A stretch of DNA of 6,442 bases from Rhodoblastus sp052145335 (GCF_052145335.1 NZ_JBKQOU010000058.1:1-6442), one strand, 5' to 3'; counted from the first letter of the stretch, positions 1 through 6,017 are shown. A program made the numbers and translations. The notes: generated by a model from the sequence alone, not told the origin.

Positions 1-811
1 ACCAGGTTTCGAAATCGAGGAAGCGCTTGGCCTCGGTGTCCACCTTGGAATAGAGGTTGTAGGGCTTGCTCCAATAAGTGTTGGCGAGGTTCAGCGATTC
101 GAAATTGGCGACCAGATTGGCGCCGTCGAAAATGCCCGCGCCGAGATCGCCGGTCAAAGCTGTGAGCCACGTCCCGCCGAGCAGGCCGCCCAGATAGCGC
201 ATCGGATTCTTGCCGTGGACGCCCGCCCAATAGGAGAGCGGCGATCCGGCCAGCATGATCGGGCCCGTCAGGTTCGGGTTGAGCGCGGCCATCATCATGA
301 TCTGCCAGCCGGCCTGGCAATTGCCGATGACGATCGGCTTGCCATCGGCGTTCGCGTGCAATGTGGCGACCTTCTCGACAAAGGCCGCTTCGGCGCGGCA
401 AACGTCCTCTATCGTCTGGCCGGGAACGGGTTCGGGCAGGAAGCCGACGAAATAGCAGGGATGACCCGCCGCCAACGCGGCCCCGATCTCGCTATAGTCC
501 TTCATCCCGCCGATGCCGGGGCCGTGACCGGCGCGCGGATCGACCACGACGATCGGCGGCTTGCGCGGATCGGCCGCCACGCCCTCGGGCGGGATTACCC
601 GGGTCAGCAGATAATTCACCGGGCGTTCCAGCTTGCGGCCGTCGGCGACCAGTTCGACCCCGAAATTCAGGACGTTGGGCGCCTTCATCGCCGCATGGTC
701 GAAATAGTCGTTTCCGCGCTGTCGAAGAACGTCGAGACTCAAAACAAAACGTTGGGCCGCGTCGGTCCAATAGTTCTGCAAGGCGCTGAACTGCACATTC
801 TGCTCAGACAT
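1..811 (-). CDS. DUF3141 alpha/beta-hydrolase-like protein (PhaC-related), C-terminus outside window
   Basis: The minus-strand reading frame opens at the ATG at 811 and stays open to the left edge, giving 270 residues beginning MSEQNVQFSALQNYW. It is recognisable as the DUF3141 family, often annotated as a polyhydroxyalkanoate synthase-like or hypothetical protein. Residues 86-100 (IVVVDPRAGHGPGIG) and 160-170 (IVIGNCQAGWQ) fit an alpha/beta-hydrolase core. The GNCQAG turn at 163-168 places Cys165 where PhaC-type enzymes carry the nucleophile. Family members are usually about twice this long, so the C-terminal half, including any catalytic Asp/His, lies outside. A strong Shine-Dalgarno (GGGAGAGA, 815-822) precedes the ATG and fixes the start. 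The TAXI gene ends 104 bases upstream, on the same strand. In many alphaproteobacteria this family sits next to pta and ackA, which here lie about 4 kb away and divergent. Substrate and reaction are not established; a PHA-synthase role is not shown. Confidence 0.85.
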   Translation of the reverse strand, partial: MSEQNVQFSALQNYWTDAAQRFVLSLDVLRQRGNDYFDHAAMKAPNVLNFGVELVADGRKLERPVNYLLTRVIPPEGVAADPRKPPIVVVDPRAGHGPGIGGMKDYSEIGAALAAGHPCYFVGFLPEPVPGQTIEDVCRAEAAFVEKVATLHANADGKPIVIGNCQAGWQIMMMAALNPNLTGPIMLAGSPLSYWAGVHGKNPMRYLGGLLGGTWLTALTGDLGAGIFDGANLVANFESLNLANTYWSKPYNLYSKVDTEAKRFLDFETW

Positions 812-814
812 CGC

Positions 815-822
815 TCTCTCCC
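815..822 (-). promoter_or_regulatory. Ribosome binding site of the DUF3141 gene
   Basis: Read on the minus strand this is GGGAGAGA, ending three bases before the ATG at 811 with its GGGAG core about six bases upstream. It decides the start of the DUF3141 protein. I could not identify a convincing promoter or a hairpin-plus-T-run terminator in the 104-base gap (812-915), so transcription may continue from the upstream gene. Confidence 0.6.
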
Positions 823-915
823 AATTGCTGTTTCGTTGCACTCAAGAAAATCTCGACGGCGCCATCTTGTGCGCGACCGCATGAAGGTTTTTTGACACAC
901 CGAGGGAACGCCGTT

Positions 916-2220
916 TCATCGCATCGCTCGGCCGGCTATCTCCCGTCGACGGTCGGAGATCATCCGTCCAAGATAATCTAACGCCAGCGCGATGGGTGGC
1001 GTCTTCTGGTCCTCCACGCTGCCCTGGACCACATCCTTGGCGAAACGCTCGACAGCCTGGTCGATCCCGGCGCGAATCTGGTCGAGTTCCTCCGTCGTCG
1101 TCGCCGCTTTGATCATGGCGATCACCTCGGGCACTTTCACGAGCAGGCTTTCGCTGGTTTGCTGCCCCCGCATAAAGCCGAGATAGCGCAATGCCGCCAT
1201 CACGGCCGAAGCCAGGCCGCCAAGCAGCAACGGGCCATAATAGAGCCAGTCGCCATGCCGCTCCATCAAGGTCGTTTCCTCGCCGTCGTAATAAACCTTG
1301 GCGCCCGGGTGAATGGGGAATGCCGTGTCATTGTCCGAACTGGCCGGCTTGACGAGATTGGCGATCGGCGCATCGGCGGCGATACGCTGGCGGTTCTCGA
1401 ATAGATTGCGGGTCAGCGTGGTGATCATGTCATCCCCAACGCTTCGGTCGACGACCAGATAAGTCGGTACGCGCAGGGTCGAAATTTCCTCCGACGGCAA
1501 AGGCGGAGCGCCGCCAAAAAGGCCGGCTGGGATCTCGCCCGATTCATAGGCGGGCGAAGCCTCGGCGATGGCGTCGCTTGCGTCTATCGGGACGAAGGCG
1601 AGTTTTTTCCCGACCGCATGGCGCGTCGCGGCCCAATTGTCCGCGACGATGGCGCTGCGCGTCGTCGGCACGACGAAGAGCAGGGCGTCGACGCTGCCCG
1701 CGCGCAACGCCGCAGCGATTGGCCCCGGCGCTTGCGGAAGCTCGACAACATTCAGTGTTACCCGAAAATGCCGCCGCAAAGTTTCAAGCAAGGCGTCGTT
1801 CGCCTGCGGCGGGCCGATAACGCCGAGCGTCTTGCCCTTCAACTGACCGAAATTTTCGATTTTGACCTTTTCCGGCGCGACGATGACGACCGGATCGCTA
1901 TGCAGCAAGGCGACGGCGCGCGCCCGTTCCGACTTGCCGACGTCCGTCCGCGTGACCGCCATTTTGGCCTCGCCATTTTGCACCTTTTCGAGCGATTCGA
2001 CCGGGCCGGACGTCGGCAGAATCTTGAGTCGAATGCTACTGTTTTCGGCGCCGAGCGACCGGCTCCAGGCGTTGACGAGGTCGGCGTCGTCCGAATGGGC
2101 GGGTCCCACCGCGACGGTCAGCACCGTCGGCTGGTCGACATGGCGCCAGGCCGCTCCGCCGAGGCCCAAAGCCAGGACCAGAGCGATCAGGGCGAGGATG
2201 CGCCGCCAGAAATTGTTCAA
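916..2220 (-). CDS. Membrane-anchored TAXI-family TRAP-type solute-binding protein, orphan
   Basis: About 434 residues if translation starts at the TTG at 2220; a GTG at 2235 would give 439. The TTG is preferred because GAGGAG (2228-2233) lies seven bases before it, while the GTG overlaps that site and has none of its own. Numbering is from the TTG. Residues 8-25 form an uncleaved-looking signal anchor after NNFWRR. Residues 35-315 are the periplasmic type-II binding-protein fold of the TAXI family, with the family-like segment IHPGAKVYYDGEE at 303-315. A second helix (about 327-350) follows, then a charged tail of roughly 80 residues predicted cytoplasmic. TAXI proteins normally hand substrate, such as dicarboxylates or glutamate, to a fused TRAP permease. 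None is encoded in this window, so delivery to a permease encoded elsewhere or a sensory role are both possible. The ligand is unknown. It is the third gene of the minus-strand operon, 45 bases after DUF2254. Confidence 0.85.
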   Translation of the reverse strand: MNNFWRRILALIALVLALGLGGAAWRHVDQPTVLTVAVGPAHSDDADLVNAWSRSLGAENSSIRLKILPTSGPVESLEKVQNGEAKMAVTRTDVGKSERARAVALLHSDPVVIVAPEKVKIENFGQLKGKTLGVIGPPQANDALLETLRRHFRVTLNVVELPQAPGPIAAALRAGSVDALLFVVPTTRSAIVADNWAATRHAVGKKLAFVPIDASDAIAEASPAYESGEIPAGLFGGAPPLPSEEISTLRVPTYLVVDRSVGDDMITTLTRNLFENRQRIAADAPIANLVKPASSDNDTAFPIHPGAKVYYDGEETTLMERHGDWLYYGPLLLGGLASAVMAALRYLGFMRGQQTSESLLVKVPEVIAMIKAATTTEELDQIRAGIDQAVERFAKDVVQGSVEDQKTPPIALALDYLGRMISDRRREIAGRAMR

Positions 2221-2227
2221 TAGTTTA

Positions 2228-2233
2228 CTCCTC
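2228..2233 (-). promoter_or_regulatory. Ribosome binding site that selects a TTG start for the TAXI gene
   Basis: GAGGAG on the minus strand, followed by seven bases and then TTG (2220-2218). The in-frame GTG at 2235 lies across this element and has no Shine-Dalgarno of its own (upstream reads GATGGTTTCAC), so initiation at TTG is the simpler reading. Confidence 0.6.
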
Positions 2234-2265
2234 ACGTGAAACCATCTGATCGCTTTACGGGAAAT

Positions 2266-3567
2266 TCAACTTCGGCGAGACATGCCGATGCCCTGGCGAT
2301 CTTCCTGGCTCGCCATGGACCGGTCTTGGAGATCGAGCGGCGAAGCGGCGATGACCGCATCCAGGTGCGCGAGATATTTTCGAAGCCTTTCGACGCGCGC
2401 CGGCGGCAGAGGAGAACGCGCGAGGCTGACCAGGGCCGAGCGCATACGGCGCATCACCTGGACCGACGTCACCCCGTAGAGCCGGATTTCATCGAAGGCG
2501 AGGGTCAGATAGTCGTCCCATGACGGCATGGGAAGGACGAGCCTGACAATTCCATCCGCGTCCTTGATGACGCCGGCCGCCAACTGACTGCCGCCGAGCC
2601 TTCGCAACAGGTCCTCGATCTGGTCGATGGTCTGGACCGCCGTCGTCGGGTCGTTGATGGCGGGGGAGAGCGCCTTGATCGCCACGTCCACCAGGAGACG
2701 GATCGGGTATTTGGGGTCCTGCTCGAAAGTTCTTTCGCGCCTGAGTTCGATTGTCCGCAACAACGCGTCGTCGCGAATCGCCTCCCCTTTGCCCCTGACC
2801 CGCAAAAGCGGCGTGTCCTCGACCAATGTGTCGCCGACCGCGCTCAGCATGACGATGGTCGCCCTGGCCCCTTGCGCGAGTTTGACGAGAGCGTCGGTAT
2901 TGATCCTGGCGATGGTGCGGGGCGGGCCTGAATAGCGCAGCTCCAGCATGACGGGTCCGAACGCGTGATCGTCAACAGCGGCGCCCGCCGTCTCGTCGGC
3001 AAGCAGCGCATTTTCCGGGAGCGGCGGGAAAAGTTCGCGAATGACGGCGCGGCCCCGGTCGCCGATCGTATGAAGCACGTTCGAGATCTGGAGGTCGCCG
3101 AGCCGCTGGATCAGCTTCGAAAAGAGGAAAAGGCTGACAATGATCAAGCCCCCCACGAGAAGCGAGGACACGAGCGGCACGCTCCCATCGCCCTCACGAT
3201 CGACCCAGGCCAGTGTAAAAAGGGCGTAAATGAAGGTGGCGCTGAAGACGCCGAGCGCGTGAAAGAGGATCGGGTCTCGCCCAAACCAAAGCACGAGCCT
3301 TGGCGAATACGCGATCGCGCTGAACTGCACCATAACGAAAGCCATCGCGAACACGATGCCCGTCAACGCCATCATCCCCGAGGCGGCCGCCGACAGATAG
3401 GCCTGCGCCGACCCTACCGACATGCTGATGTTGTAGGACGCGAGATAAGCCTGCTCAAGCCGCGGCAGGGTGAAGCCGGCCAGGACAGCAGCCCCGACAT
3501 AGTTCATCGGGATGACCCACATTCGCATTTCAGCCTCGCTTTTGCGCGCCGCCGCCGACGCGCTCAT
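2266..3567 (-). CDS. DUF2254 family integral membrane protein
   Basis: A 433-residue protein that I recognise as DUF2254, a family of predicted membrane proteins of unknown function. Four hydrophobic segments occupy the N-terminal part, at about 20-38, 62-83, 101-121 and 131-151. A soluble C-terminal region follows, with the family's most conserved stretch at about 278-317: ERTFEQDPKYPIR, then KALSPAINDPTTAVQTID. The length fits the family. The ATG at 3567 lies six bases after the stop of the upstream membrane protein gene, suggesting translational coupling, but its own Shine-Dalgarno is poor. The internal ATG at 3528 (Met14, MRMWVIP) has GAGG (3534-3537) five bases upstream and is a credible alternative giving 420 residues. 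Position between a six-helix protein and an anchored TAXI protein suggests a shared membrane function. I cannot name that function from sequence. Confidence 0.85.
   Translation of the reverse strand: MSASAAARKSEAEMRMWVIPMNYVGAAVLAGFTLPRLEQAYLASYNISMSVGSAQAYLSAAASGMMALTGIVFAMAFVMVQFSAIAYSPRLVLWFGRDPILFHALGVFSATFIYALFTLAWVDREGDGSVPLVSSLLVGGLIIVSLFLFSKLIQRLGDLQISNVLHTIGDRGRAVIRELFPPLPENALLADETAGAAVDDHAFGPVMLELRYSGPPRTIARINTDALVKLAQGARATIVMLSAVGDTLVEDTPLLRVRGKGEAIRDDALLRTIELRRERTFEQDPKYPIRLLVDVAIKALSPAINDPTTAVQTIDQIEDLLRRLGGSQLAAGVIKDADGIVRLVLPMPSWDDYLTLAFDEIRLYGVTSVQVMRRMRSALVSLARSPLPPARVERLRKYLAHLDAVIAASPLDLQDRSMASQEDRQGIGMSRRS
3534..3537 (-). promoter_or_regulatory. Possible ribosome binding site for an internal DUF2254 start (Met14)
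   Basis: GAGG on the minus strand, five bases before the ATG at 3528. The annotated ATG at 3567 is preceded only by TTGACGGGCC, with no well-spaced Shine-Dalgarno. Either start leaves all four membrane helices intact, so the choice affects only about 13 hydrophilic residues. Confidence 0.35.
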
Positions 3568-3573
3568 GGCCCG

Positions 3574-4284
3574 TCAAGAATTGTCCCGGCGAACGCTCCC
3601 GTGCGCCGCGCTTCCCCACAGATTGTCGCGGAGGATGAAGACGCTGACCAGAAGAACCCAGGACGGAAAAATGAAAAAGACCCAGTCCAGATACGCGTTG
3701 CCGACGAGAAGAAACGCCGCGAAAGCGTAGCCCAGAAAGGCGATCCAGCGTGCGGTCAGTTGAGTGCTGATAGCCAGGGTCGAGGTCGTGACCATAAAAA
3801 CCGCCGCCATCTTCAGGACGTAGATATGCATGAGATCGTATGTGAACGCGCGGACGAAGGCCAAGGTGGCCGAGCCTGGAAGCACATCGGGAGTCGAGGC
3901 ATGCGCTTGAACCAGCGCCCCCATGGCCGTCGCGGCGACGAACATCATGCCCAGGAACATAAGGCCGCTCCCGAGGAAAACCGTAGCGAAGAACTTGTCT
4001 TCCTTTTCCCCCAGGCGATCGCGCAAGACGCCGAGGAACCAGAAAAAGGCTATGCCGGCGAAGGGCAAGAGGCTCAGGGCGAGCGACACATTGCCGGAGC
4101 CCTCCTTCAGCCAGAGGCCGGTGTCGCGCGGGTCCACGGGCAGCGAGCGCCAAAGTAACGACAGGCTGCAAATGAATAGCACCGAGAAAACGATCCCGGC
4201 GATGGCCGCTGCGCGAGGCGTCCTCAGCCTGGAGTGAACCAGGCGCACATGTGGGGCATCCGCATCGCGTGACCGATCAAACAT
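3574..4284 (-). CDS. Six-helix integral membrane protein of unknown function
   Basis: A 236-residue protein that I do not recognise as a named family. After a polar N-terminus of about 24 residues come six likely membrane segments: roughly 25-45, 66-86, 98-123, 152-172, 178-197 and 200-218. Charged loops separate them, for example RDRLGEKEDK at 88-97. The segment YDLMHIYVLKMAAVF (149-163) puts polar Tyr, Asp, His and Lys residues in or near a membrane segment, which could matter for function. No signal cleavage site or soluble domain is seen. It is the first gene of the minus-strand operon and ends six bases before the DUF2254 ATG, in the same reading phase. The ATG at 4284 has only a weak, closely spaced AAGG (4288-4291) as a ribosome site. 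The coding call is supported by the coherent hydrophobic pattern and operon spacing; the function is unknown. Confidence 0.75.
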   Translation of the reverse strand: MFDRSRDADAPHVRLVHSRLRTPRAAAIAGIVFSVLFICSLSLLWRSLPVDPRDTGLWLKEGSGNVSLALSLLPFAGIAFFWFLGVLRDRLGEKEDKFFATVFLGSGLMFLGMMFVAATAMGALVQAHASTPDVLPGSATLAFVRAFTYDLMHIYVLKMAAVFMVTTSTLAISTQLTARWIAFLGYAFAAFLLVGNAYLDWVFFIFPSWVLLVSVFILRDNLWGSAAHGSVRRDNS

Positions 4285-4443
4285 AAGCCTTGACGCCTGA
4301 CGTCTAGCGCCTCGGAGAACCGAAGCGTTTCGTCGCGCCAGTCTCCACTATGGAATCGATCTAGTCGAGCGCCGCTCCCCGCGCTATCGTCCCGACTGCG
4401 GGCTACCGCAAAATTGCCGAAGCGGCGCCATTTTAGACGGAAA

Positions 4444-4605
4444 ATGCCCAAACAACGTTCCAGTCAATCGCGCCGCCCGCAGGGGAATCCAAGAAAAGCA
4501 GCCGCAAGCAAAACAAATGGGCCGAAGAACATGCCCGCTCACGAAAAAGTGATGAAGCGCGCCCGGATGCAGACTGCCTATTTTGATGGAGTTCAACGCA
4601 ATTAG
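4444..4605 (+). CDS. Doubtful small basic ORF (53 residues)
   Basis: The frame from ATG 4444 encodes a Lys/Arg/Gln-rich peptide beginning MPKQRSSQSRRPQGNPRK and ending YFDGVQRN; a TTG at 4414 would extend it by ten residues. Against it, there is no well-spaced Shine-Dalgarno, codon use (AAA, CAA, AGT, CCA, AGA, ACA) is much less GC-rich than in the neighbouring genes, and its 3' end overlaps the FNR-type box. In favour, the composition is coherent and has no hydrophobic noise, and it lies in a region without another gene. I do not recognise it and consider it more likely non-coding. Confidence 0.18.
   Translation: MPKQRSSQSRRPQGNPRKAAASKTNGPKNMPAHEKVMKRARMQTAYFDGVQRN
4583..4596 (+). promoter_or_regulatory. 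Candidate FNR/FixK (CRP-family) binding site
   Basis: The sequence TTGATGGAGTTCAA has perfect TTGA and TCAA half-sites separated by six bases, the architecture recognised by FNR, FixK and Anr proteins (consensus TTGAT-N4-ATCAA; four of five positions match on the right arm and all five on the left). It lies in the divergent region, centred about 180 bases before the likely pta start and about 305 bases before the membrane operon start. Oxygen-limited control of fermentative acetate genes by this regulator family is well known, which makes the location sensible. Transcription start sites are not visible, so which side it serves is inference. Confidence 0.5.
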
Positions 4606-4675
4606 ACTTGGCGACCGTGTCGGCGCGGTGACGTCGTCGAAACAAGAGGTAGATTTTTCAGGCGATTTTTTGGCC

Positions 4676-4687
4676 TGCTCATGAGCA
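4676..4687. repeat. Perfect 12-base palindrome, possible operator
   Basis: TGCTCATGAGCA equals its own reverse complement. It lies between the FNR-type box and the pta start, where an operator or a dimeric regulator site could be, but no matching second copy was seen. A 12-base perfect palindrome has an expected frequency near one per 4 kb in random sequence, so chance cannot be dismissed. Confidence 0.25.
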
Positions 4688-4768
4688 CGGGAGCGGGCGG
4701 GTGATGGATCCAAAGCTAGGGCCGGGCGTTTCAGCATGGTCCGATCATTCGAACGGGGCTTGATTGTC

Positions 4769-5736
4769 ATGACGTTAACCGAAACTGACAAACCGGTTCA
4801 TGTGCGCCACGAGAAATACGAGCGGCTGATCGCGCGGGCGCAGGAGGCGCCCTCGGCGACGACGATCGTCGTCCACCCCTGCGACGAGACCTCGCTCAGG
4901 GGCGCGGTGGAAGCCGCCGAAGCCGGCATCATTGTCCCGGTCCTGGTTGGACCCAAGGCGAAAATCGAGAAAGTCGCCCGCGAAGCGGGTCTCGACATTT
5001 CCCGTTACACCCTCGTCGACGCGCCGCACAGCGAAGCTGCGGCGGCGCAGGCCGTCGCGCTCATTCGCGAAGGCAAGGGCGAACTCCTGATGAAAGGCAG
5101 CCTGCATACCGACGAACTGATGCGCGCCGTGACCTCCGGAACGACCGGGCTGCGCACCGCACGGCGGATCAGCCATGTCTTCATCATGACGTCCCCACCT
5201 ATCCCGACGTGCTGTTCATCACGGATGCGGCGATCAATATTTTTCCCGATCTCAAGGTCAAGCGCGACATCGTCCAGAACGCGATCGACCTGTTTACCGG
5301 TCTCGGCATGGGCGTCCCGCGGGTCGCCCTGCTCTCCGCTGTTGAGACGGTCACGCCCGACATTCCCTCCACGATCGAAGCTGCGGCCCTGTGCAAGATG
5401 GCCGAACGCGGCCAGATCACCGGCGGCGTGCTCGATGGCCCACTGGCTTTCGACAACGCCATAAGTCTTGAAGCGGCGCACATCAAGGGCATCGAATCCG
5501 AAGTCGCGGGCCGGGCCCAGATTCTGGTCGTTCCGGATCTCGAGGCGGGAAACATGTTGGCCAAGAACCTCAGTTTCCTCGCCAATGCCGACGCGGCGGG
5601 AATCGTGCTGGGCGCCCGCGTCCCGATCATTCTGACTTCGCGCGCTGATTCCGTCCGCACCCGCATGGCGTCCTGCGCCATCGCCTCGCTTTACGCCGAT
5701 GCGCGCCGTCGCATGGTGGCGTCCCCGGCGGAGTAA
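4769..5736 (+). pseudogene. pta: Phosphate acetyltransferase (PTA_PTB family), frameshifted by one missing base
   Basis: Phosphotransacetylase converts acetyl-CoA and phosphate to acetyl phosphate and CoA in the cytosol. The frame from ATG 4769 (MTLTETDKPVHVRHEKYERL; an in-frame ATG at 4736 adds 11 residues) matches the family through ELLMKGSLHTDELMRAV and GLRTARRISHVFIM, then turns into unrelated Pro/Cys/Ser-rich residues and runs to 5464. The next frame, readable from 5188 as DVPTYPDVLFITDAAINIFPDL, continues the family sequence to the TAA at 5736, including ITGGVLDGPLAFDNAIS and ARVPIILTSRADSVRTRMAS. One G missing next to 5188 (expected ATGGAC, found ATGAC) explains it. Repaired, the protein would be about 322 residues, normal for the short, non-E. 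coli-type family. No canonical -1 slippery heptamer is present, so mutation or sequence error is likelier than programmed frameshifting. Its stop overlaps the ackA ribosome site. Confidence 0.88.
5727..5733 (+). promoter_or_regulatory. Ribosome binding site of the ackA remnant
   Basis: GGCGGAG, eight bases before the ATG at 5742 and running directly into the TAA of pta (5734-5736). This arrangement indicates that pta and ackA were translationally coupled in one operon before they decayed. Confidence 0.55.
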
Positions 5737-5741
5737 GCGCC

Positions 5742-5924
5742 ATGGAAACGATCCTTGTCGTCAATGCTGGCTCGTCGAGCCTCAAATTTCAGGTGTTTGC
5801 AGTCGGAGGATCGCAAGGTCTCAATTGTCTGGTCAGGGGGCAGCCGTCGGCGTCGCTCACCGCTCTTCGCGCCGGACCGCGCGTCGCGTCAACCGCAGGC
5901 ATGGCTATTGATCTTTTGCCGTGA
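5742..5924 (+). pseudogene. ackA: Acetate kinase, 5' remnant only
   Basis: Acetate kinase makes acetate and ATP from acetyl phosphate, the step after pta. The open frame encodes only 60 residues against about 390-400 normally. Its start, METILVVNAGSSSLKFQVF, is the diagnostic N-terminal phosphate/nucleotide-binding motif with Asn8, the Ser11-13 run and Lys15 intact. LNCLVRGQ (residues 27-34) still aligns with the family, but what follows does not. Family-like residues seem to continue in the second frame (VGVAH, about 5847-5861) and then the third (LFAPDRAS, about 5861-5884), as expected from two further one-base losses. No kinase sequence is recognisable after about 5905, so the catalytic core (the Arg, Asp and Glu residues of the active site) is absent and the product cannot be an active kinase. 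The TGA is at 5922-5924. Confidence 0.82.
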
Positions 5925-6007
5925 GTCGCGCCCCTGTCACCGTTGGTTCGATTTATCCACCGTGAATGCAAGGGCGCGGCGCTCCGCTTGGATGACAAAT
6001 AAAAAAG

Positions 6008-6017
6008 AAGGGGAGGG
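6008..6017 (+). promoter_or_regulatory. Strong ribosome binding site of the Gly-rich protein
   Basis: AAGGGGAGGG, seven bases before the ATG at 6025. The 100-base gap before it (5925-6024) contains no clear terminator: the only inverted repeat (CGCGCCC 5927-5933 with GGGCGCG 5972-5978) has a 38-base loop and no T-run. Confidence 0.6.

Larger units (their letters stand above)
4285..4768. other. Divergent intergenic region between the membrane operon and the pta/ackA remnants
   Basis: About 480 bases with no convincing gene and visibly more A/T than the neighbouring coding DNA over 4430-4670. It must contain the 5' regions of both the minus-strand operon and pta. Inside are an FNR/FixK-type box (4583-4596), a perfect 12-base palindrome (4676-4687), two GATTTTT tracts (4652-4658 and 4664-4670) and a small perfect stem-loop (TGCGG-GCTA-CCGCA, 4397-4410). 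No sigma-70 -35/-10 pair stood out on either strand. A short basic reading frame at 4444-4605 is listed separately with low confidence. Confidence 0.6.

Noticed and set aside
889..894. TTGACA on the plus strand after a T-run, resembling a -35 element
   Set aside because: No matching -10 at the proper spacing was seen, and it would read antisense into the TAXI gene.
215..895. A 226-codon plus-strand frame opposite DUF3141
   Set aside because: The opposite strand encodes a clear DUF3141 protein with a strong ribosome site; the plus-strand product is Arg/Asp/His-rich antisense.
2965..4158. A 397-codon plus-strand open frame spanning the DUF2254 and six-helix genes
   Set aside because: It is the exact in-register antisense of both minus-strand genes, which share a reading phase. 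In GC-rich DNA this frame is often open because TTA, CTA and TCA codons are rare. The product is a charged, Arg/His/Glu-rich mirror of hydrophobic proteins and has no family resemblance.
4397..4410. Stem-loop TGCGG-GCTA-CCGCA as a terminator or leader structure
   Set aside because: Only five base pairs with no T-run in the right place for either strand; close to chance expectation in GC-rich DNA.
4758..4771. A second FNR-like site, TTGATTGTCATGAC, at the pta start
   Set aside because: The left half matches, but the right half (ATGAC against ATCAA) keeps too few positions, and it overlaps the start codon.
4384..4791. A 135-codon minus-strand frame in the divergent region
   Set aside because: The composition looks random, there is no ribosome site, it overlaps the start of pta, and there is no recognisable domain.
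5005..5681. Minus-strand frames opposite pta (158 and 160 codons)
   Set aside because: They are antisense to clearly conserved pta sequence, which explains the DNA fully.
5927..5978. Inverted repeat CGCGCCC / GGGCGCG as a terminator after ackA
   Set aside because: The 38-base loop and the lack of a following T-run make a Rho-independent terminator unlikely; short GC repeats are common in this DNA.
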